Of a stretch of 64,000 bases of DNA, positions 35,842-47,565 are shown piece by piece (position 1 is the stretch's first letter; each line of letters begins with the position of its first letter). The position numbers and the translations under genes were made by a program. The DNA lies in contig JAQFVV010006221.1 of NCBI GenBank assembly GCA_028023455.1, positions 10,025,011 through 10,089,010 of the forward strand, written 5' to 3'. Below the pieces are notes generated by a model. That model was not told the DNA's origin. It saw nothing but the letters and a program-made list of their open reading frames with translations, and searched no databases. This stretch comes from Epiperipatus broadwayi. Its lineage: Eukaryota > Onychophora > Udeonychophora > Euonychophora > Peripatidae.

Positions 35842-38302
35842 AAAACTGATAAAATGTAACTTTTAATCAAATTTGCAAAACATTGAAAGATTAATTAATG
35901 CAAATGTTTTAGAATTATGCTACAATTAAGTACAATTTGTATTAATTATAAATAATTAAATAAATATAATGGGAAGTGATGACTAGAATTTTCTTAACAG
36001 CATGCCGTTTTTTCCCCAGAATTCTATTTCATACTGATAAGAATTACTAATAATTTTTATAAGTATAAAGATTTTGTTTGGAATACTGTTTATAGTTATA
36101 ATTTATTTAAAAACCGTTTTAAAAATACAAGTTAATTAATAATTTTAAATTATGCAGAATGTGCTAAAACAACTAAAAAACAAATCATTAAAGGAGAAAA
36201 GCAATAAATTTTATTACATTTTCATTTATAAGTATCAAACCCTCAATACTCATAATTCTGATGTCAACCACTTCAAATAAATATATTTATTACTAATCAT
36301 TTATTAAATTATAGATTACCTCTAGCCATAAATAAATTTTAAACTTGAGTTTATTTTCATCTTTTTTCGAAGTGTGATATCTTTTTATAGGTATAATTAC
36401 AACTTTCACTTTATTTTGAAACATATAAACTAGACATCTGAAAATGACAAATGACGCCCAAAGTGTACATTTTATGCTGAACCAAAAGTCATCAGTTAGC
36501 CAAGACCACAATCTCTCAAACATGTCTTTGTTATTAATTTAATATTTTCAATATCAAATTATTGCATATATTAAATTTTCTGTGCTTACAATTTTCACAC
36601 CAACGGCATCAGATAAATGCATTCACAATTATTATTAATCATTTAATAAACTTGATTAGTCAAAAGTGGAAGTTTTAAATATATTTTTGAAAAAATATTA
36701 TATATGAAAAAAGAGGAATAAAAGTGAGTTATTTAATATATTTATGAATAATTAAAAAAGATATATTAAGCTTCAACTGTGATTTAACTAGTTTACTATC
36801 ATTTTTTTACTTGTATTTGAAGGATTCTAGTAAAAACTTTGATCACATTTGCAACATTTTATTGTTACAATTAAATCTTTACACTGTATCATATATTGAT
36901 AATCTTTACATTATTTATTAGAAATGAAAGGCATTCTAAACATTAATATCTGAACTTTGCAAAATAGAAAAATGTAATAAAATAATGGCTACAATGATGC
37001 TCTTTGTAAATTAGATTATAAGATTGTTTATTCATAAAAAATTATTTAATGAATTATTTCTTATTTGAATTTTAATTTTAAAATAGAAACAACTTTATTT
37101 GACACATCATAAAAGAATCAAAATATATTTTAAAAGTAAAAATTTTATTTACTATTATTAAAATTTCACAAAAATTTTTTTTAGTGGTATTTATGAAAGC
37201 AAGTCTCATTATTGAGGAAAATCAATTTTTGCTTTTATTGTGAATATGTTTTATAACTTGTTTTTTAAAAGAACATTTCCAAATAAAATCTAATTATAAT
37301 CAAATATTTTTTAAATTTAAAATAAATATTTTACAAATATGTTGCATAAAAAAAGGTTAAATAAGTAAGTTACAGAATAATACAATGTTTCTTATCAAAA
37401 TACTATAACAAAATACATATTTGGATTTGTCTTGAGGTAAAATATACTACCAATAAACTATTTGTTTCTTTGTATTATGATAAAATCAATCAAGCTTTGA
37501 GATTCAAATCAGATATTATTGGTTTGCTTTTAGATTTAAATTTACATGTTATTTGAATATTTGCATAATAATGACATCTTCAGATTTTTTAAAAAACTAA
37601 TAACTTTAGTTTGCAAAAAATATGCAAATTGGAATTTAATGTTATAGATAACCATAAAATAATGAAGTAATACCATACCAAAATAATGCTCCAAAATTAA
37701 CAATTTTGTAACTTCAGGGAAGAATTCAGTTAAAATTTATATCTAGGCTAAAGAAAATTTCTAATTTAATAAATTATTAAAATAATTATTATTATATTTA
37801 TCTAAAGTAATTGTTGACAATGTTATGAATGCAGAAATTTTGACTTCCTAAATCAAAGTGTACTAATTTGGTTGATAAAGGGTTTACTAATGTATGCTAA
37901 TTCAGCACTAACTTAACATTTTGGAGATTATTTATTGTTTTTGTAAATCTTTATTCATGTTTCAGGAATATGGAAAATTGGAATATGAAAGGTAAATCTT
38001 ATATAAAGCTGAGTATTGAATCATAATATATTACTTTCATTGATAACTGATTAATATCATAATTTACAATTTAGAAATGAATTATAATAAATATATCATT
38101 TACTATAATGCATAATGAACTCAGTAAATTGCAGAAAATACTCTGATTAATATATTGTAAGTTAAAGTTTTTTTTTTTTTTAATACAATAAATTATATTA
38201 TGGAATACTATGTTTTTATCTTATTAAAAATTATGTTTATAGATGATTAAACAAAACATTAAAAAACTTTTAATAATACTTCATATATATATATATATAT
38301 AT
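35842..38302. other. AT-rich sequence; one ribozyme remnant, otherwise empty
   Basis: Apart from the family C-prime motif at 36448-36515 I see only AT-rich sequence and a (TA)n tract at 38284-38302 that borders the LINE. Confidence 0.45.
36448..36515 (-). ncRNA. hammerhead-like motif, family C-prime, G12 lost
   Basis: Minus strand: GGCTAA, CTGATGA (complement 36489-36495), stem II region CTTTTGGTTCAGCAT (poorly paired), AAAA in place of GAAA, TGTACACT (stem III), then TTGGGCGTC. It shares GGTTCAGCAT, the TGTACA-type stem III and flanking GAGAGATTGTG with the copy at 24262-24340. Not expected to be active. Confidence 0.55.
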
Positions 38303-38628
38303 GGCTGCAGAAAGGAGTTAGCTATTAACTGAAAAGAGACCCTTTGATTCCTCTTGGAGGCCTTAAAGGAACCGAGCAGGGCAAATTCCTAATGTCCACT
38401 CCATATGTTCTTGTCGTTGCAGCTGTTATTACTATGTGATTATTCATATAGTATACGAACATGGATGGGCTGCTCACCAACACGCATTAGCCAGCGTGGT
38501 GAGTTTATTGGCTTTTTACCTCTGAGTTTAAGATCAAGAAACACCATGGTCTTTCTTCTCAGTGCCCGATAAGGCAGAATGAATGTTTGTGTAAATGATA
38601 AATATTTTTCCAATACATATATACAATT

Positions 38629-39500
38629 ATGACAGACAAAAATAAAGCATGGCCCTTATTCCCAGGAGGCTGTAAAGTCACCAACCAAGGCAGCGGTTGG
38701 TGGCCGAAGGCGGAGGGTGCTAAGAATCCCCTGATTGTGGACCCAGGCTGCCATTTGATGACAACTTTTTATTTAGGTACTTACAACTACAGATCACTTT
38801 CAAGTGAAGGAAGATTGCAAGAATTAGAAGAAGAAGAATTGTCTTATATTAAATAGGACATTATTGGACTTTGTGAAGTTAGAAGAAAAGGTGAAGAAAC
38901 AATTGATTTAAAAAGTGGACATATACTCTATTATAAAGGCACACATATTGGAAATACAAGTGGAGTAGGATTCATTATAAATAAAAAGTGGAAGAACAAT
39001 ATTGTGGAGATTGATGGTGTATCAGACAGAGTTGCAAGATTAGTTATACAACTTAATAGCAGATACCAAATGCAGATAATTCAGATTTATGCCCCAACAA
39101 GTTCTCATAGTGATGAAGTAGTAGAAGATTTTTATATGGATGTACAAAAGGCTTTTGATCAGAGTAAACAACATTTTAAAATTGTTTGGGAGACTTTAAT
39201 GCTAGAGTTGGTAGACAAATGAAAGATGAAATTGCTGTAGGTAATTTTGGTTATGGTAATAGAAATGAGAGAGGACATAGACTTGTGGAGTTTGCAGAAA
39301 AAGAAAAACTTTATATTATGAATTCATTTTTTGAGAAAAATGTTAAAAGGAAATGGACATGGAAGCATCCAAATGAAGGTACAGCAGAATTGGATTATAT
39401 TTTGACTAACAGGTAATACATATTTCAAGATTGTAATGTTCTTAATAAATTTAACACAGGAAATGATCATCGATTAGTAAGGTGTAAGTTACGTGTTAAT
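38629..39500 (+). pseudogene. LINE endonuclease domain, broken
   Basis: Encodes the apurinic/apyrimidinic-like endonuclease that nicks target DNA. Visible motifs, in order and across three frames: LGTYNYRSLSSEGRLQEL (metal-site Asn), DIIGLCEVRRKGEE (catalytic Glu), IQIYAPT, GDFNARVG (Asp and Asn), a WTWKHPNEGTAELDYIL block, and GNDHRLVRCKL (the final Asp-His pair). The segment at 38629-38856 ends at a TAG where related proteins have a Trp (IK*DIIGL). A one-base deletion just before GGAGACTTTAATGCT shifts the frame near 39190, and a TAA follows NR near 39415. All active-site residues survive, so the losses are recent or mild. Confidence 0.88.
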
Positions 39501-39524
39501 GTAAAACTAGAGAGACAAAAATTA

Positions 39525-41351
39525 TTGAGAAAAACAATATTTACAGTTGATATTCCTAATCTTCAGAAACATTCTAATGAATTTAAATTAGAACTTACAA
39601 ATAGGTTTCAAGTGTTAGGAGATTTTGAACATGATTCAGATTTGAATGAAATTAATATGAAAATAACTGAAACACTTTTAAAAACTGCAACAAAGATAGC
39701 TGGTAGAAAAAAGCAGCAATTGACTAATAAAATTTCTACTGAGACTAGAGAATTTATGAAGAAAAGAAGCAATATGGAGATATACAAAAATGATGTATTA
39801 AAAAGAATTGAATATCTCGAATTTTGTAAAATGGTACAGAAAAGAGTTGAAAATGATATAAGAAAGTATAACTGTGAAATAGCAAGGAAAGCTGTAGAAG
39901 AAAATAAAAGTCTCAAGAATGTTAAACAATATTTTGGTATTGGTAGGAAATTTATATCTGCAATAAGAAAAAAAGATGGAATTATTACTAAAAAGAGAGA
40001 TGACATCATGAAATTGGTAGAAGATTTTTATCAAGAATTATATAGTAATAAAGAACAAGTACCTCCTATATCTATTACATCTTCCGAATTGCCCAGAATT
40101 TTAAATGAAGAAGTGAGACATGCAATTAAATGTATGAAGAAAGGAAAGGCTCCAGGAAATGATGGAATTATAATTGATATATTAAAAGAAGCAGGTGAAG
40201 AAATAGAAACAATTTTATCAAAGTTGTATACCAAATATCTAAATGATAAAGATGTACCGGAAGATTGGAAGAATGCAGTAATAATATTAATATTTAAAAA
40301 AGGTGATAAAGAAGATATTAGAAATTACAGACCTATCAGCCTTTTATCAGTTTTATATAAAATTTTTACTAAGATAATTACAACTCGTCTACAGAGAAGT
40401 TTGGATTTCCACCAACCAAGAGAACAAGCTGGATTTAAAAGTGGTTTTAGTACAATAGATCATATCCAGGTATTGAGAGAAGTCATAGAAAGGACAAATG
40501 AATATGAGTTGTCATTTTGTTTTGGATTTGTAGATTATGAAAAGGCAGTCGATTCTATACACATTTCTTCAGTGATTAAAGCATTGGATCATCAAGGTAT
40601 AGATCCAGGATATTGTCATATTTTAAAGAATATTTATAAAAATGCAACAGCAACAATTAGATTACATAATGATACGGGAAAAATCAACATTGAGAAAGGT
40701 GTAAGGCAAAATGACTCCATATCTCCAAAACTTTTTACAGCAGTGCTGCAAGAAGTATTTTGTGGATTAAAATGGGAAACTAAAGGAATGAAAGTAAATG
40801 GAGAGTATTTAAGTCATTTAGATTTTGCAGATGATGTAGTTGTTTTTGCAAATAATGCTTCAGAGCTGCAGGAAATGTTGCAGGAGTTAGCAGATGAAAG
40901 TAGAAAAGTAGGACTAAAGATAAATGTTAAAAAGACTAAAGTAATGTTTAATAGATTTGCTCAAAATATGAAAATAAAGATTGATTATGAAGAATTAGAA
41001 GAAGTTAACAGTTACAAATACCTAGGTCAGATTATTAATACAGATGGAAACACAATGGAGGAAATTAATCATAGAATTAAACTTGGTTGGAGTGCTTTTG
41101 GTAGAAATAACTTGATACTAAAAGGAAATATGCTTATGTGTTTGAAAAGAAAGGTTTTTAACAAATGTGTTTTACCAGTTCTTACTTATGGATCTGAGAC
41201 TTGGACACTTAATAGAAGAGCAATACAGAGACTTCAGACCACTCAAAGGAGTATGGAGAGATGTATGTTGGGAGTAACAAGAAGAGATCGAAAACACAAT
41301 GTATGGGTAAGACAACAAACAGGTGTTACTGACCTTATTGAAAAAAATTAA
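39525..41351 (+). pseudogene. LINE reverse transcriptase domain, RTE type
   Basis: 608 codons open. Residues 1-170 are a linker. The RT palm and fingers follow: KCMKKGKAPGNDGI, NYRPISLLSVLYKIFTKI, REQAGFKSGFSTIDHI, motif A FGFVDYEKAVDSI, motif B VRQNDSISPKLF (usual VRQGD, so Gly to Asn), and motif C LDFADDVVVFA with both catalytic Asp residues. The thumb and C-terminal part contains NSYKYLGQIINTDG and YGSETWTLNR. The true product continues past the stop: an extra A in the run at 41341-41347 shifts the frame, after which GHIARRN, RPHVRWMDEIRKCAG and RRRWIKLGETFILQWIDNG are readable to about 41588. The start given is simply the first Met after the upstream break. Confidence 0.93.
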
Positions 41352-41590
41352 AAGATTGAAATAGAGTTGGGCTGGACATATTGCTAGAAGAAATGATAAT
41401 AGATGGACAATTGAAATTTTAAACTGGATTCCAAGAGATTGTAAAAGACCCAGAGAGAGACCACATGTGAGATGGATGGATGAAATAAGAAAGTGTGCAG
41501 GGGTGTTGTGGAAAAGGAAGGCTAAAGATCGGAGAAGATGGATTAAACTTGGAGAGACCTTCATCCTGCAGTGGATTGATAATGGTTGAT
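41352..41590 (+). pseudogene. LINE ORF C-terminal tail, out of frame
   Basis: Continuation of the LINE protein after the A-run frameshift, with one TAG replacing a Trp codon near 41371. The block RPHVRWMDEIRKCAG...RRRWIKLGETFILQW is repeated in the truncated copies at 49335-49612 and 60185-60340, which identifies those as 3' fragments of the same family. Confidence 0.85.
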
Positions 41591-41615
41591 GATGATATAT
41601 ATATATATATATTGT

Positions 41616-43479
41616 TGCTAATAATTATATATTTGAATTGCAGTAAGAAAAAAACATATAATTACTATGATTGCAAAAGCTAAACACAGAGATAGTTTAA
41701 AATGAATTACAACAAAATGTTACTTGAATTATAAGGTTAAGACTGATTTCTTTTGAAAACACAGAGTCTGCAATTATCAGCATGGTTGTAGATATATAAT
41801 ATAAATAAACTTACATATTGCATGTAATAGTAATCTCAAGTTAACTCTAAATATTATTTTGAAAAAAATATCATATAGATATATAAGAGAATCATATTGC
41901 TTAGTTCCTAATATTATATTTATTTATTTGCAGACTTTTTTTTTTCTTACAGGGTTTGTGTAGATTTTTTAAGTATGATATTTATAAGTATAATATGAGC
42001 CATATTATATTTCAATCTCATCTATTTTATTAAACCCAAAGATATTACTGCTATTTTAGTATGCTATATAAATGCTTTGTATCTTAACTGATATTTGTAA
42101 GCTGGGATTAAACCTTTTGCACCACACTAGCATGCTTTTGTTCTCATTTACTTTAAGATTTCAACTTTTACTTTAATATTAAACCATTATTATTTATCAA
42201 AGTATAATAAATTTGACTGTTTTTGATAGATATTTTTGTTTAGAAATTAAATAAATTTTTAAAAATCATATTTTATTTTGGTAATTATTTTAACAGTTAG
42301 ATTTTAATCCAAACAAAGCACTGTTTGTCATCAAATTTTAGGTGGAGAAGATTCAATATGCAAAATAAACAAAATCCTCTTTGTTTAATGTTTGTTTTAA
42401 AAACCTGAATGAATTATTTTTAATATCTAGTAATTTTATCAATTAATGCTTTAAAAGTTTAAAGATTTTTCATAATTTTTATGATATTGCTAAATGTTAT
42501 AACAGACTGGTTGAGTGATATCACTTCTAGAGTTTTATTTCGCACAACTATAATCTCCATGTTAACAATATTCAGAAGAATATATATTTTTATATTTAAA
42601 AATAAAACATTTTTATAAAAAATAAATATGTAATAATGTATATTTTGATTTTCAATAATTATCATCCAATTTCTATCCAAAAATGATCATAAACTTATTA
42701 AAAAATCAAGTTTTTAGACCATTGTAATATTTTCTCAAAGTAATCTTGCAAAGTTTGAGATTACCAACCATATAATAGGCACTGTCAATATATACTTTGA
42801 AGACCCACTTATTCAATTATCCTGACATCTTATGAATTTTGTCAAAATTAAAATATTAGAAAAAATATACACATGAATTAAAGCTGTAAAAAAAGGTTTC
42901 CAAAATCTGTCAGCAGAGGGCAAAAAATGCAAATACAATTTCTTGACTTCTGGTCTGAGAAAGTTTTGTAATTAAAAATGCAATCATTAAATTTCAATTT
43001 TTATTATTTTAAATTAGCATCTTAAGACAAAAGCAAAATAGATATAAATCCAATACTTTTTATATTTGTCAATCTTAACTTCCAATTTAGTATAAATATT
43101 CATTACTAAAAGAATTAAAATTAACTAAAAAAGATGCTGTTAAAATATTTTATTTGGAGTGTGGTTTTATGTAAAAGAGACCTTTGAATAATTAGAAAAA
43201 AAGAACATATAATTAGAAATTATAAAATATCAAAATTGTGTAGAATAGAAAATTACATTAAAATAATGATACCTATGTAGAAGTGTATAAATAAATCAGT
43301 AGAAAGATTATTAAAAATAGGTATATAATAGAAAAATAGGTCAAGATATACTTATATATAAATAAATTATGAAAAAAAGATAACTTGAAATGATTTTGTA
43401 GAATAAAAAAGTGGTAGAAAAAGTTGATTGATGGTTTTAAAAAAAAAAAACAAGTAACTACAACATTTGAAAAGTACAA
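41616..43479. other. AT-rich sequence without recognisable genes
   Basis: No domain-bearing open frame or shared repeat seen. Open frames such as 42459-42680 (minus) are Ile/Asn/Lys-rich chance frames. Confidence 0.45.
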
Positions 43480-43740
43480 GACAGGATAAAGATATTTGGA
43501 GAAGATAGAAAGAGAAAGTAGATTAGACATATATTAAGAAGAAAAAATAGTTTAATGATAGTTGTTTTAGAGGAAATGGTGAATAATAACAAGAAGAAAG
43601 AATAGAAAAGATTAACATTGCTGGATGATATAAGACATGGCAAGAGATATATGGAATTGAGATGTGCAATGAAGAGAATAGAGTGGAGAAATGGATAAAG
43701 TTATGATGTGAACACTCTTTGGACTTGTCAATAGGACAGA
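43480..43740 (+). mobile_element. 3' tail of a second, older LINE
   Basis: The plus-strand translation resembles the C-terminal tail common to RTE-like and related LINE proteins: an IRHILRRKNSL block, then VVLEEMVN, KRLTLLDDIRHGK and ELRCAMKRIEWRN. It is interrupted by stops. The sequence differs from the LINE at 38303-41600, so this is a different and older family. The minus-strand frames at 43273-43643 are its antisense shadow. Confidence 0.6.
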
Positions 43741-45704
43741 ATGCTATTGATTAATTGAGAATGAATTGATTTGCAGATATGTATTTTGGAAAATGCAGAA
43801 TACCTTCTCACTGTCATTGATAATTTGATATTATTTCTACCAACAAAACAATATTTATTAATATTAAATAGTTATAATACTCTTGAATAAAACAAAGTTA
43901 ACTTTTTAATATGCTTTCTTCCCATATTTACAAAATGACTATCATTGAAAAGATATTTATGAATGATGAATACTTTGCCTAAAGATTAATTTTCAATGTA
44001 AGCAATAAAATATTACAAGAAAGCCTATTATATATGCATTTATGCTTGACATTTTTTAAAAAACAATTTAATATAAATAATATTGTCATAATTTAATGAT
44101 ATTTTTTATTTTCTTTGTACTTTAATTGTAAAAAAAAGGAAAGGAAATATGTTACTTTTATAAAAAATAAAAAAAACACATAAGAAAGAAATTTTTTTAT
44201 CCTCCTGGTTTAATTTTTGATTTAAAAACATACAAATAAATTTTATTTATTGATAATATCAACTTCAAGACATGTTTTTATATTTGTTAATTGCTAAAGG
44301 TTAACTGATTCTTTATCAAATTTTTATTGTGCAAATAATTAAAGAATGATATAAAGATTGTTCCCATAGTCCTTTTCTTTTGGAAGAGTGTAGGTTTTAA
44401 GTTAATTGTTTTAATTTTAGTTCATCATAATTTTTTTAAAGGTTATCAGAACTTATGTAATGCAGCATCTTATTAATAAGTGATGCATCTTTTATAAGCT
44501 TTCATGCTAGTATGCTACACCCTTTAGTCTTGATGACTGGCAAGAAACTTTTGAATCATTGGCCAATAATCCTGGAAAGTGTCCTAAGAAGCCAACAAAA
44601 AATTTCAATCCAATGCCAAATGACTATTTAATTAAAAGCTATTGGAGAATGGATTTTATATGCTAAGTGTGAATAAAACTTTTTGAAAAATAATACTTTC
44701 AACAGTTAAAGAATTTCAGATGTACTATTAGTAGCAAATTGGACCTCACATATATTATTTACACTGTTATATTTATATAATAACTGGCTGCAGAAAATAT
44801 CAAGTTAAAACAAAATTTAAATTAAATTTATAATAAAATTCTATAGAGTTTTACCAACAGAAAACTTGCTTGGTTTTTTTAAAATACTTACTGAAGAATG
44901 TCAAATACAGGGTAAAGAAAAGTGCTTTAATATTTATTTCTATTCTTCTATAAATACTAGTTAATTTTATTTTTTGCAATTATTTTGAATAATAGACCAG
45001 TCATATTTATTACTCTAACAGATATCCATTTGTAAAATAATGTTTTTAAATCTTGATTACTTTTTAATAGAACTATTTAAGTCAATCAAATGTATATTTG
45101 TGTATCTTAAAAATATTTGTATCAATTAAATGTTGTTATTAATTAAATATTTCTGTTATTTAAAATATAGTCTGAGCTCTTTATTCTCAATGTAATATTT
45201 ATTCATTATATATGTGTTGTGATTGATTAACATTCTGAACTTGCATTTTTGTAAACTGAAAAGAGTCAATTCTTATCTTTGTATTGAGTTCAAAAACTAT
45301 ATAGTTACAATTTTGTTGTCATGTCTATAGAAAGAATAATGTCTCAAATTATAAATGTGTCTTCTCTTTAGGAAAGTGTGTATAGTTAGAATACTTTGAT
45401 TGATTTACTACTCACATATAATGCACATATTTTTTGCCATTTGATATAATTTTTTTATACTATTACATTTTTGATAGCTAGTATGAAGCTTCATATATAA
45501 GGACCAGTTGAAGGATTTGCATTCAGATATATTTTGTGTACAGGATGTTTTTTGATAATATAAATATGCTACTTTATTTATTTAAGCCTGCATTCTGATA
45601 CTATGTATATATTTTTAAAAAGAGGTTGCCTTGACAACAGTTTTAAATTGTTGATTGTTATTGATATTGGGATTATCTAAGTGTTGGCTGGTTTTTAATG
45701 ATAT
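43741..45704. other. AT-rich sequence without recognisable genes
   Basis: No coding signal or shared repeat recognised. Confidence 0.45.
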
Positions 45705-45858
45705 AAATTATAAGGGATTTGATCTTGAACTTTCAAGCTCCCTACATCTATCCAGTCTATTTTATACAACTGTATATAGTCATATGTCTCAATTATATAA
45801 GAGAGATGATATAGATGTAGGGAGCTTGAAAGTTTGAGTTCAAGTCCCTTATAATTAC
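45705..45858. repeat. short inverted pair of family C ends, ribozyme absent
   Basis: Left arm TTATAAGGGATTTGATCTTG...AACTTTCAAGCTCCCTACAT and right arm ATGTAGGGAGCTTGAAAGTT...TGAGTTCAAGTCCCTTATAA fold on each other around about 60 bp. The right arm matches the end of family C (ATGAGATAG...TTGAAGG..AAAGTCTGAGTTCAAATCC). It appears to be a family C inverted pair whose inner region, including the hammerheads, has been lost. Confidence 0.6.
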
Positions 45859-45952
45859 ATAAAGTTTAGTATAGACAATAAGCATATATTTGAATATTAT
45901 AGGTATGTGTGTATGTGTCTAGTTTGTTAACTTTTCAAAATAAACTGTTGTC

Positions 45953-46203
45953 CACTAGATGGAGCTTTACCAATAGCCCACTATCAAGCTTTGTTTACAT
46001 AAACGCTGAGAGAGATAGAATTCAATATCTCTTTCAAATTGTCTCCAACCTTTAAACCATAGTTTCAAGTTACGTGAGCCAACTAGCTCGAAACCATGGT
46101 TTAAAAGTTGGGGACAATTTGAAAGAGATATTGAATTCTATTTCTCTCAGCATTTATGTAAACAAAGCTTAATAGTGGGCTATTGGTAAAGCTCCATCTA
46201 GTG
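45953..46203. mobile_element. foldback MITE-like element, 251 bp
   Basis: The arms are about 115 bp each and nearly identical when inverted: CACTAGATGGAGCTTTACCA...GACAATTTGAAAGAGATATT and back to GGTAAAGCTCCATCTAGTG. The central loop is about 20 bp. The ends read CACTAG...CTAGTG. No clear target duplication is visible, so the superfamily cannot be assigned. It carries no open frame. Confidence 0.75.
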
Positions 46204-46401
46204 ATCATAAAATGCAAGCTATGAGCAAGTTACGAAATTTATAACTAGTTTTGTTTAAACTAAGTTGTCATTTTTGCTCAACAATGTTTATCAAAATGTA
46301 GATGTAATTTAGTAGTAGTGTTAACATTAAAACTAATTATAACAGTCGAATAATTACTTGCTCAGAAGGTCAAATGTTTTAGCATCAAAATTAGAAGACT
46401 C

Positions 46402-46499
46402 TAGTCAAGTCTTGGTGGCCTAACGGTTAGCATAGCTGCCTTCCAAGCAGCTGGCCCGGGTTCGCTTCCTGGTCAACGCTTTGACATATAAAAAAAAAG
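46402..46499 (+). mobile_element. tRNA-like SINE, subfamily A1, with target duplication
   Basis: GTCAAGTCTTGGTGGCCTAACGG (A box), CTGCCTTCCAAGCAGCTGGC, GGGTTCGCTTCCTGG (B box), CGCTTTGACATAT and an A run. The flanks TTAGAAGACTC at 46391-46401 and 46500-46510 are an exact target duplication. Confidence 0.9.
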
Positions 46500-46703
46500 T
46501 TAGAAGACTCACTTGGGATTTGTATTTCATTATTGTTAATAATTTGCAAATAATATTTGTGCACAACAATTAAAATATATTTTAATAACTTAAACGTCGT
46601 ATATAAATAAGTATTATATATAAAATATTAACAATAAAAATATACTTAAGTATAATAAAATGTGTTTAGATTGAGTTAAAATAGCTATTAATAACAGAAA
46701 ATA

Positions 46704-46819
46704 GTTTTTTTTATTCTCATGTGTCATAGCATCGGCCGGTACCCGAACCCACAACCGTCTGCAAACAATTACTTGCTTGCAATGCGGATGCGATGACCTC
46801 TCGGCTAACAACGCCTGAC
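46704..46819 (-). mobile_element. tRNA-like SINE, subfamily A2, minus
   Basis: Poly(T), GTGTCATAGCATCGGCCGG, GAACCCACAACCGTCTGC, GCGATGACCTCTCGGCTAAC. The flanks AAATAGTTT on both sides are a probable target duplication. The minus-strand frame at 46614-46811 begins inside the SINE and is spurious. Confidence 0.87.
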
Positions 46820-46828
46820 AAATAGTTT

Positions 46829-47565
46829 TAAAGTTTCATTAGCGGATACTTTAACTTAACTCAAATTTTATAAAATTAATCTAGATAAGTAAAATAAATA
46901 TTTATAATAAAATCTATATTAAAAAATTATGATTAAATATAACCTGGATTATAAAATCCTACTATTTATTCTGATTTAATAATAACAATTCTTTAATAAA
47001 GTTATTAATTTTTAATAGTAAATCTAAAAAAAATAATAATATCAAGTCTGATGGTTAAATAATTAAAAGTTGCATGCATGCACGCACGAATATTTTTGAT
47101 GAAATTCATATCTACATGTTATTTGCTTTATAAAGCAGAATAAAATTATTATTTGATGGCTGACGTCAATTTTTAATATGACTTATAGGTAAGCAATTTC
47201 TCTAATAACATGATTTGTATTTGCAAAGACAATAAATCAAATGTGATCTAAAAAAAAATATAGTAATTTTAATAATAACAAAAAATAGATGCGTTAAGAT
47301 TTTAAAAAATACATTTACTGATTAAAAAATAAACAATAGAATTAATAATAATATATAAAGTAAATAAATAAAAAAGGCAAATCTAAAAATATAAAAGCAA
47401 AATTAAAATGACAGCATTCTAAAACAATCATTAGGAAAAAAATTATATGCACAGAAAAATGTTAATCAAAAACTATAAAAAACTTATTTATTTACAATAA
47501 AAATTGCAACTATAATTATAATTAAAATTTTATCATGATCTAATAGTTCTTTTGAATTAAATTTA
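46829..47565. other. AT-rich sequence without recognisable genes
   Basis: Only AT-rich sequence and short A runs. Confidence 0.45.

Larger units (their letters stand above)
38303..41600 (+). mobile_element. RTE-type LINE, nearly full length, inactivated
   Basis: A single-ORF non-LTR retrotransposon with an apurinic-type endonuclease, a reverse transcriptase and a short 3' end of TGATGATG repeats, the arrangement of the RTE clade. It begins at CTGCAGAAAGG after a (TA)n tract and ends at GGTTGATGATGATATATAT, again in (TA)n. A second 5' fragment (58768-59400) starts at the same base, which supports this as the true 5' end. A 5' leader of about 325 bp precedes the coding region. At least five lesions break the frame: a stop near 38854, a frameshift near 39190, a stop near 39415, an A-run frameshift at 41341-41347 and a stop near 41371. 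Confidence 0.9.

Noticed and set aside
35685-35870. ORF with Asn and Tyr runs
   Set aside because: It is the translation of the AAT/ATT microsatellite.
38303-38430. HDV-like ribozyme at the LINE 5' end, as known for some non-LTR elements
   Set aside because: I could not find the nested double-pseudoknot pairing; the only complement of GCTGCA lies over 100 bases away.
39608-40234. Minus-strand ORFs within the LINE
   Set aside because: They are antisense shadows of the reverse transcriptase frame, rich in Phe, Ser and Leu.
41172-41564. 130-codon minus-strand ORF
   Set aside because: Antisense to the LINE C-terminus; no domain.
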